The notes under the pieces were generated by a model. That model was not told the DNA's origin. It made no database searches and saw only the letters and a list, made by a program, of their open reading frames with translations. From NCBI GenBank assembly GCA_046075665.1, contig JBJTQN010000039.1, positions 1-10,852 of the forward strand: 10,852 nucleotides of DNA, read 5' to 3'. The DNA is from CAIRTT01 sp046075665 (GTDB lineage: Bacteria; Armatimonadota; Armatimonadia; Armatimonadales; Armatimonadaceae). This document shows, piece after piece, positions 6,171-10,852 of the stretch (positions are counted from its first letter, which is position 1; the number at the start of each line of letters is the position of its first letter). The translations under genes and the position numbers were made by a program.

Positions 6171-7604
6171 GTGAACGCTGACAAGATTGTACATTTCATC
6201 GGTATTTGCGGGGCAGGAATGAGCGGCGTCGCCCGCATCCACCAAAAGGCCGGCTGGACGGTGACCGGCTCTGATGAAGGCTTTTATCCTCCGGTGAGCA
6301 ACCTAATCACACGGTACCGAATACCGTGCGCGACGCCTTACGCCATGGGAAACATTCCGGAAGGCGTCACCAGAATCGTGATCGGGCGCCATGCCAAGCT
6401 AACGCCGACAGAATGCCCGGAAGTCGCTGAGGCCTATCGTCTGCAGGCTGAAAACGGAGTAGAGGTCCTGTCATTCCCAGAAGCGCTCGCAACTTTCCTT
6501 CAGGATACACACAACATTGTCGTTGCCGGAAGCTTTGGAAAGTCATCCACAACAGCGATGTGTGCACACGTCCTGCGCATCGTCGGCAAAGATCCAAGCT
6601 GGTTTGTTGGCGCAGATTCGATTGACTTGAAAGATAATGGCCATCTGGATGAATCGAATCTGTTTGTCCTCGAAGGGGATGAGTACCCGGCGAAGCTCGG
6701 TGACTTAACGCCAAAATTTGCGTTTTACAACACAAAGACATTGCTCCTGACAAGCTGCGAACATGACCACTTCAATGTCTACCCAACCGTAGGAGACTAC
6801 TTAAAGCCCTTCCGGCAGCTGCTTGCAGATCTACCATCCGATGGTGCCCTCTTTTGCTGCACCACCGGAGCGAATCTCGAGCGGGTCATCCAACAGACCC
6901 GTCTAGTCCCGATTTGGTATGGCGTGAAGCGGGATGAACGAACAAATTGGTGGGCCGAAGATATCCGGTGTTCCGATTCAGGGATGAGTTTCAAGGTGAT
7001 GAAGGATGAGCTGCTGCAATGTGAGGTTGAGCTGCAGGTTCTTGGTGACCACATGGTTGAAAATGCCGTAGGGATTATCGCGATGCTCGCGACGCGTGGC
7101 ATTGCGACTCCTAAGGCAGTGGCACATGCGCTTTATGCCTTTCGCGGCGTCAGGCGTCGTCTCGAACGGATCAGCCGCATCGGGAGTACGCCTGTATACA
7201 ACGACTTCGGAAGTTCTCAGGCGAAGCTCAAAGCGGGCATCGATGCAATGCGTCGTGCATATCCGGACCGTCGCCTGACGGTTGTATTTGAACCGCATAC
7301 ATTTTCGTTCAGAAACCGGGCTGCAATCGAGTGGTACAAGGAGCTGTTTCGTGAGGCCCATCGGGTTATCGTGCTGCCGCCGCCCACGCACGGCGCCGTG
7401 ACCCATGATCAGCTGACGTGGGAAGAGATCACTTCGGCAATAGAACGGCCAAATCTGGAGACCGTGCCGCTGGACACGTGGGCTGGTCTTCGCCGGGAAA
7501 TAGCCGTTTGGTCAGACAAGCGTCAGGATGTTCTCTTGCTCGAGAGCAGTGGTGACTTCTGCGGGATGTGGCCGGAGCTGGAAGCCTGGGCGGCGAACAA
7601 ATAG
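6171..7604 (+). CDS. Mpl/MurC-like Mur ligase (UDP-MurNAc-peptide ligase family)
   Basis: This 477-residue protein has the three-domain Mur ligase plan and most resembles Mpl, which attaches recycled murein tripeptide to UDP-MurNAc in the cytoplasm. Visible landmarks are the nucleotide-binding start VHFIGICGAGMSGVA (8-22) and GSDEGFYPPVS. The ATP loop is GSFGKSSTT (120-128, K124), followed by the acidic motif LEGDEYP (167-173), EHDHF (197-201) and the C-terminal segment YNDFGSSQAK (343-352) then VVFEPHTFSFRNR. Family members normally have GTHGKTT at the ATP loop and D-Y/F-A/G-HHP in the C-terminal segment. Here the His is Phe and the HH pair is SS, so the substrate or chemistry may differ. 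GTG is the only available start because an in-frame TGA (6150-6152) precedes it. It is divergent from DUF1553 and convergent with argS. MurC is an alternative identity; I prefer 'Mpl-like' and give no symbol. Confidence 0.85.
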   Translation: MNADKIVHFIGICGAGMSGVARIHQKAGWTVTGSDEGFYPPVSNLITRYRIPCATPYAMGNIPEGVTRIVIGRHAKLTPTECPEVAEAYRLQAENGVEVLSFPEALATFLQDTHNIVVAGSFGKSSTTAMCAHVLRIVGKDPSWFVGADSIDLKDNGHLDESNLFVLEGDEYPAKLGDLTPKFAFYNTKTLLLTSCEHDHFNVYPTVGDYLKPFRQLLADLPSDGALFCCTTGANLERVIQQTRLVPIWYGVKRDERTNWWAEDIRCSDSGMSFKVMKDELLQCEVELQVLGDHMVENAVGIIAMLATRGIATPKAVAHALYAFRGVRRRLERISRIGSTPVYNDFGSSQAKLKAGIDAMRRAYPDRRLTVVFEPHTFSFRNRAAIEWYKELFREAHRVIVLPPPTHGAVTHDQLTWEEITSAIERPNLETVPLDTWAGLRREIAVWSDKRQDVLLLESSGDFCGMWPELEAWAANK

Positions 7605-7608
7605 TGAA

Positions 7609-7639
7609 AAGGGCACATGGCTAACCGCCGTGTGCCCTT
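7609..7639. terminator. Shared hairpin terminator between the Mur ligase gene and argS
   Basis: AAGGGCACATGGC (7609-7621) pairs with GCCGTGTGCCCTT (7627-7639) around the loop TAACC. Twelve of 13 positions are Watson-Crick pairs and the other is a T-G wobble. On the minus strand the stem runs into TTTTCAC, a fair terminator for argS. On the plus strand the tail CTTGTGTATT is weaker. The hairpin starts 4 nt after the Mur ligase stop and 24 nt after the argS stop, so it probably serves both. Confidence 0.8.
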
Positions 7640-7663
7640 GTGTATTGACGTAATGGATGCGGC

Positions 7664-9400
7664 CTACATGCGGTCAGGGGCTGTGATTCCAAGCAATCCA
7701 AGCCCTGAACGTATTCCGATGGCAACCGCATCGCAGAGCTTTACACGGGCATCCCGTACCGCGGGGTCATCTGCACTCAGCACCGGACAGCGGTCGTAGA
7801 AGCGCGCAAAGTCCTTGGCGAGTTCAAACGTCCAGTTCGCGATGGCGCTTGGGGCGTATCGTGCACCAGCATCCCTGACCGCACCCGTGATCCGCGACAG
7901 CTGAACCACCAGTGCACGCTCTTCATCGGTGGTGAGCACACTGGAATCGACGCTCTCAGGAACACCTCCGGCTTTGCGTACAATATTGCAGCAACGGGCA
8001 TGCATGTATTGAAGATAAACGCCTGTGTTTCCATCAAATGCGAGAATCTTCTCCCAGTCAAACGCAATATTTCGCTCTGGTCCCTGATGCAGGTCGAAGT
8101 AGATAACCGCACCAAGCCCGATGGTCTCGGCGACGCGCTCGATGTCATCCGGCTGGGAGACTTCGGAGCGCCCGGCATCCACCTGCTCCATGACTTTCTC
8201 TTTCGCCCGGCGGACGGCTTCATCGAGGATTTCATCCGCGAAGATGACATTGCCCTTACGCGTCTTGAAGCGCTCACCGTTAGCCCCGGTAACCATCCCA
8301 AACTTTACGTGGACTGAACAGTCTGCAATTTCGGTATAGCCCATCCGGCGTACAAACTCGAAGACCTGTTGGAAGTGAAGACGCTGCTCAGCGCCAACGA
8401 CGTAAATGTTCCGCGTTGGGGTGTATGTGTTCCAGCGGTGGATGCAGGTCGCGGCATCGCGGGTCTGGTAAAGCGTAGCGCCATCGGTTTTGCGGAGCAA
8501 ACAACTCGGGTATTTGTCATCAAAATGTACAGAAACAGCGCCTGACTCTTCGACCGTGGCGACGCCCTTGGAAATGGCATCCTCAACCAGAGGACCCAGC
8601 ATCGGTTCAAACCAAGACTCACCGAGCGCAGTGTCAAAGGTGATTCCCAGGCGTTTATAAATGATGTCGAATTCTGCGAGCGAGATATCGATGAGTTTCT
8701 GCCAGATTTCCCGTGCCCATGGATCTCCTTTTTCCAACTTGAGGAACCACGAGCGTGCGCGGGTCTTTTTGTCAGGGTCTTCTTCGGATGCTTGATAGAA
8801 ATCTGCGTACATCCGCATCATCGCAGCAACAGGTTCGGCATCCTCCCATGGGGGCGTCGGGCTATCTTCGATGGCAGCGAGGAGGTAACCGAACTGGGTT
8901 CCCCAGTCACCGAGGTGATTGTCTCCGATAACGTTGTAGCCGAGAGCCTGATGGATTTTGTACAGGGAATGTCCGATGACGGTGGTGCGGAGAGAGCCGA
9001 CATGGAGTTTCTTGGCGATGTTTGGGCTGGAGTACTCAACGATAATCGTCTGTCCCGCGCCAAGGGTCATGTCGTGGCCAAAGGCATCCGGTGCGGACTT
9101 GATGTCAGCATATAACCGGGTCGCCAGGGCTCCGGTGTCTACCTTGAAGTTGACGAAGCCGCCGGCCGCCTCAACGGAGCGGAAGAGGGTTCCAGTGGTG
9201 TCGATGTCATCAGCAATGCGCGCTGCGACATCGGGTGCTGGCTGGCCAAGGTCCTTTGCGATGGGAAAGACGGCGAATGCGAGGTCCGCGAGCTCACGCT
9301 GCTTTGGCTCTGCAAGCTGGATGCTGGTGGCAGGTGCAATCCCTGTCGCCCCGATAAGGTCCCGTGCGCTGCTCCGCAGCAAATCGTAAGCATTTGACAT
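7664..9400 (-). CDS. argS: Arginyl-tRNA synthetase
   Basis: This 578-residue class Ia synthetase charges tRNA-Arg with arginine in the cytoplasm and has the normal length for the family. An N-terminal ArgRS additional domain (about 5-93) is followed by the catalytic core. The HIGH-type signature appears as KLHVGSLR (HVGS at 133-136) after the typical VEYSSPNIAK. The second signature is FKTRKGN (378-384), the usual ArgRS form of KMSKS. The C-terminal DALR anticodon-binding domain occupies about 460-578 and ends GLLGITAPDRM, a standard ArgRS tail. The ATG at 9400 gives the expected N-terminus. No SD precedes it; TAAGAT lies 8 nt upstream. The gene is transcribed alone, convergent with the Mur ligase gene and divergent from the sigma factor gene. 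Confidence 0.97.
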   Translation of the reverse strand: MSNAYDLLRSSARDLIGATGIAPATSIQLAEPKQRELADLAFAVFPIAKDLGQPAPDVAARIADDIDTTGTLFRSVEAAGGFVNFKVDTGALATRLYADIKSAPDAFGHDMTLGAGQTIIVEYSSPNIAKKLHVGSLRTTVIGHSLYKIHQALGYNVIGDNHLGDWGTQFGYLLAAIEDSPTPPWEDAEPVAAMMRMYADFYQASEEDPDKKTRARSWFLKLEKGDPWAREIWQKLIDISLAEFDIIYKRLGITFDTALGESWFEPMLGPLVEDAISKGVATVEESGAVSVHFDDKYPSCLLRKTDGATLYQTRDAATCIHRWNTYTPTRNIYVVGAEQRLHFQQVFEFVRRMGYTEIADCSVHVKFGMVTGANGERFKTRKGNVIFADEILDEAVRRAKEKVMEQVDAGRSEVSQPDDIERVAETIGLGAVIYFDLHQGPERNIAFDWEKILAFDGNTGVYLQYMHARCCNIVRKAGGVPESVDSSVLTTDEERALVVQLSRITGAVRDAGARYAPSAIANWTFELAKDFARFYDRCPVLSADDPAVRDARVKLCDAVAIGIRSGLGLLGITAPDRM

Positions 9401-9408
9401 AACCGTCT

Positions 9409-9414
9409 ATCTTA
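9409..9414 (-). promoter_or_regulatory. Putative -10 box of argS (leaderless)
   Basis: TAAGAT on the minus strand ends 8 nt before the argS ATG, and the intervening AGACGGTT has no SD. This is the third TAnnnT box at this spacing in the window. It is a weaker match than the two TATACT boxes. Confidence 0.4.
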
Positions 9415-9522
9415 TCGAACGCATGATAATCCCTCGCTGATGCCGACCACGGTTGAAGGCAGAGGATGCATTCAGGGTCTGAAATTCCAGTATCGGTAAT
9501 TACTATCAAGCCCTAATGTTCT

Positions 9523-9548
9523 GGAACCATTTCAGCCGAATGTTGGTC
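9523..9548 (+). promoter_or_regulatory. Possible second ECF-type promoter, upstream
   Basis: GGAACCATTT at 9523-9532 repeats the ten bases at 9579-9588, 56 bp upstream. Sixteen bases after GGAACC comes GGTC (9545-9548), a possible ECF -10 of the GTC type but not the CGTA of the proximal site. It could be a second start site, an extra sigma-dependent promoter or a decayed copy. Confidence 0.3.
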
Positions 9549-9578
9549 ATAATAAGCAAGTGAACTGTACGGGTGACG

Positions 9579-9605
9579 GGAACCATTTTCGGGTCCTATG
9601 CGTAT
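9579..9605 (+). promoter_or_regulatory. ECF sigma-type promoter for the sigma/anti-sigma operon
   Basis: GGAACC (9579-9584), a 16-bp spacer (9585-9600) and CGTAT (9601-9605) match the general ECF promoter form (GGAAC/TGAAAC, 16-17 bp, CGTA/TCTA). The site is 19 bp before the sigma factor ATG, giving a start near 9611-9613. Autoregulation by the encoded sigma factor is the natural inference. Confidence 0.6.
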
Positions 9606-9609
9606 AGGA
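9594..9609. promoter_or_regulatory. Palindrome over the ECF -10 element
   Basis: TCCTAT (9594-9599) and ATAGGA (9604-9609) are perfect inverted repeats around GCGT, and the 16-bp site matches its own complement at 14 positions. It covers the -10 element and could bind a repressor. A chance origin from the T/A-rich -10 region is possible. Confidence 0.3.
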
Positions 9610-9624
9610 TTGTGAGATACACAA

Positions 9625-10167
9625 ATGACAGAATCTGCAAACACGTTGTTTGAGCGCCTGATGCGACGGCATCAGCGACAGGCGTACCACGTCGCCTACC
9701 GCTTGACTGGCAACCATGCGGATGCGGAAGATCTCGCACAGGAAGCATTTGTGCGTGCCTTCCGATTTTTCGACACATATCGGCGCGACCTTCCCTTTGA
9801 AAAGTGGCTTTTCCGTATCATTAGCAACTTGTTTGTGGATGACATCCGACGTCGTTCCCGTATCAAGACAAAGTCACTCGATGAGACGATGATGATTGAT
9901 GGCGAGGCTGCGCCCGCAATGGAAATTGCGGACAGCTCGCTTTCCCCTGAGCGGCTTGTTCTGCACGAAGAATTGGATGACAGAATCCATTTCGCTTTAA
10001 ATCAGCTGCCGGCTGAGTTTCGTCAGACGGTGATTCTGGCCGATATCGAAGGCAAGTCGTATGAGGAAATTAGTGAGGCTCTCGACTGTAATATCGGAAC
10101 CGTCCGAAGCCGTCTCCACCGTGGTCGCAAGCTAATGCGTAAGCATCTGGAAGGTTTTTCGCTCTAA
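9625..10167 (+). CDS. ECF (RpoE/SigW-like) RNA polymerase sigma factor
   Basis: This 180-residue protein has only sigma regions 2 and 4, the mark of group IV extracytoplasmic-function factors. Region 2 (about 7-77) includes YRLTGNHADAEDLAQEAFVR, which binds core polymerase and the -10 element, and PFEKWLFRIISNLFVDDIRR. Region 4 (about 118-172) includes LPAEFRQTVILADIEGKSYE and the helix-turn-helix DCNIGTVRSRLHRGRKLMRK, which reads the -35. The linker (about 80-117) is acidic and variable. The ATG at 9625 has GTGAG about 8-9 nt upstream as a weak SD. The gene is followed 15 nt later by a zinc-finger anti-sigma factor. An ECF-type promoter directly upstream suggests autoregulation. The likely role is a response to envelope stress; the signal is unknown. 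No gene symbol is justified. Confidence 0.96.
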   Translation: MTESANTLFERLMRRHQRQAYHVAYRLTGNHADAEDLAQEAFVRAFRFFDTYRRDLPFEKWLFRIISNLFVDDIRRRSRIKTKSLDETMMIDGEAAPAMEIADSSLSPERLVLHEELDDRIHFALNQLPAEFRQTVILADIEGKSYEEISEALDCNIGTVRSRLHRGRKLMRKHLEGFSL

Positions 10168-10182
10168 CATCGGGTAACAACC

Positions 10183-10755
10183 ATGTTTAAGTGCCGCAAA
10201 ATTCAGCCGAAACTCTCTGCATTCATCGATGATGAGTTGCTTGACAGTGAACGTGCCGAGGTGGAAGCGCACCTTGAGGCATGTGCCAAATGCCAAAGTG
10301 ACTTGGTGCAGCTAGATCGCACGAAGTCACTGTTGAAAAATCTTGGGGCAGCTAAGTGCGACCGAGTGAAGGCTTTAGTCGAACACAGTGCATCCCAGGC
10401 AGCGCTTGATTTTTGCTGTAAACCATTCCGCTTGCGTACATTCGCAGCTGCGGCGCTTTCGATGATTATTCTGTGGGCAGGCGCTGAGCGTCTGAGCTTG
10501 CAGGATAACCATGCGGGTCCGCCTGTCTCACACGCGGCGATCGTTCCACTCCCAATGCCCAGTCCTGTAGACCAAAGCGCTTTCCGATTGGAAGTAAAGC
10601 CGAAGTCTGCCGTAGGTGGCGCTCCGGAAAGTTATCCGTGTGAAGAGGGACAACCTCAGTGCGTCGATGTCCCCATAAGCCGCGGAACTGCCTTTTTACC
10701 CGTTTCGTATAAACCCGGTAAGGCGATGTCCTTTGGACATGCGATCACCCATTAA
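10183..10755 (+). CDS. Zinc-finger (ZAS-type) membrane anti-sigma factor
   Basis: This 190-residue protein probably holds the upstream ECF sigma factor inactive at the inner membrane. The N-terminal cytoplasmic part has the zinc-binding anti-sigma pattern: C4, then H30-x3-C34-x2-C37 (AHLEACAKC), within a helical segment starting FIDDELLDSERAEVEAH. A single membrane helix lies at about 86-102 (TFAAAALSMIILWAG), followed by a roughly 88-residue outer part rich in Pro with two cysteines (CEEGQPQC). Four more cysteines occur before the membrane helix or near it (C59, C78, C79 among them). It sits 15 nt after the sigma gene, with no strong SD. Release of the sigma factor may depend on regulated proteolysis or thiol/zinc chemistry; the sequence does not decide. 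Confidence 0.88.
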   Translation: MFKCRKIQPKLSAFIDDELLDSERAEVEAHLEACAKCQSDLVQLDRTKSLLKNLGAAKCDRVKALVEHSASQAALDFCCKPFRLRTFAAAALSMIILWAGAERLSLQDNHAGPPVSHAAIVPLPMPSPVDQSAFRLEVKPKSAVGGAPESYPCEEGQPQCVDVPISRGTAFLPVSYKPGKAMSFGHAITH

Positions 10756-10763
10756 TTCCCACT

Positions 10764-10770
10764 AGGAGAA
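10764..10770 (+). promoter_or_regulatory. Shine-Dalgarno site of the last gene
   Basis: AGGAGAA precedes the ATG at 10776 by 5 nt. It is the strongest ribosome binding site in the window and decides the start of the truncated last gene. Confidence 0.75.
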
Positions 10771-10775
10771 ACCCA

Positions 10776-10852
10776 ATGCCGAATTTCATCAACGGTCTGC
10801 GGCGGATGCCCCTGCCAATCGTGGCCATCAGCTGCTCACTCACGGCCATCGC
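10776..10852 (+). CDS. Start of an exported protein, truncated by the window end
   Basis: Twenty-five complete codons are visible, starting MPNFINGLRRMPLPIVAIS and continuing CSLTAI. A basic n-region (LRR) followed by a hydrophobic core (LPIVAIS and on) looks like a Sec signal peptide or a first membrane helix. A strong SD stands 5 nt upstream and the gene starts 20 nt after the anti-sigma stop, so it is probably the third gene of the sigma operon. In many ECF operons this position holds an envelope protease or chaperone (for example a DegP-like protein). Nothing in the visible residues proves that here. Confidence 0.65.
   Translation, partial: MPNFINGLRRMPLPIVAISCSLTAI

Noticed and set aside
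9471..9483. Small inverted repeat TTCAG-GGT-CTGAA
   Set aside because: Five-base arms with a three-base loop and no T tract or promoter alignment are too weak to call.
9401..9624. T-box leader or tRNA gene upstream of argS
   Set aside because: No T-box core sequence, specifier loop or tRNA arms were found, and the argS -10-like box lies only 8 nt from its start.

Overview
The window looks like a chromosomal segment from a free-living Gram-negative-type bacterium of moderate GC. A DUF1553/DUF1549 cytochrome-type protein paired with a DUF1501 protein is typical of Planctomycetota, Verrucomicrobiota, Armatimonadota and related phyla. The sequence alone does not decide between them. Three apparent first genes (mpl-like, DUF1553, argS) lack a Shine-Dalgarno site. 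Each has a TAnnnT box ending 7-8 nt before the start codon, which points to leaderless transcripts. Two later genes (DUF1501 and the last gene) do have SD sites.

Layout. (1) 1-1592 is a decayed region. It holds the 3' end of an unidentified plus-strand gene, two abutting diverged copies of a ~156 bp unit (303-459, 460-615), and a frameshifted beta-lactamase-family serine hydrolase on the minus strand. Each unit carries the 3' ends of two convergent genes with overlapping stop codons. The best reading is that two paralogous pairs (plus gene with convergent hydrolase) once lay side by side and a deletion removed the middle. (2) 1596-5975, minus strand: an operon-like pair of DUF1553 (two CxxCH sites, PA14-like insert) then DUF1501, running into the broken hydrolase. 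(3) 5976-6170: a divergent control region with two facing -10-like boxes and a long interrupted palindrome. (4) 6171-7604, plus: a Mpl/MurC-like Mur ligase with substitutions at usually conserved catalytic positions. (5) 7609-7639: a shared hairpin terminator. (6) 7664-9400, minus: argS. (7) 9401-9624: a control region with a good ECF-type promoter (GGAACC-N16-CGTAT) and a second upstream GGAACC box. (8) 9625 to the end, plus: an ECF sigma factor, its zinc-finger membrane anti-sigma factor, and the start of an exported protein.

How the genes fit together. The sigma/anti-sigma pair probably forms an autoregulated envelope-stress switch, and the exported protein behind it may be part of its output. 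DUF1553 and DUF1501 both carry export signals and probably act together outside the cytoplasm. The Mur ligase and ArgRS are housekeeping-type genes with no clear link to the rest. No mobile element, CRISPR array, tRNA or rRNA was seen.
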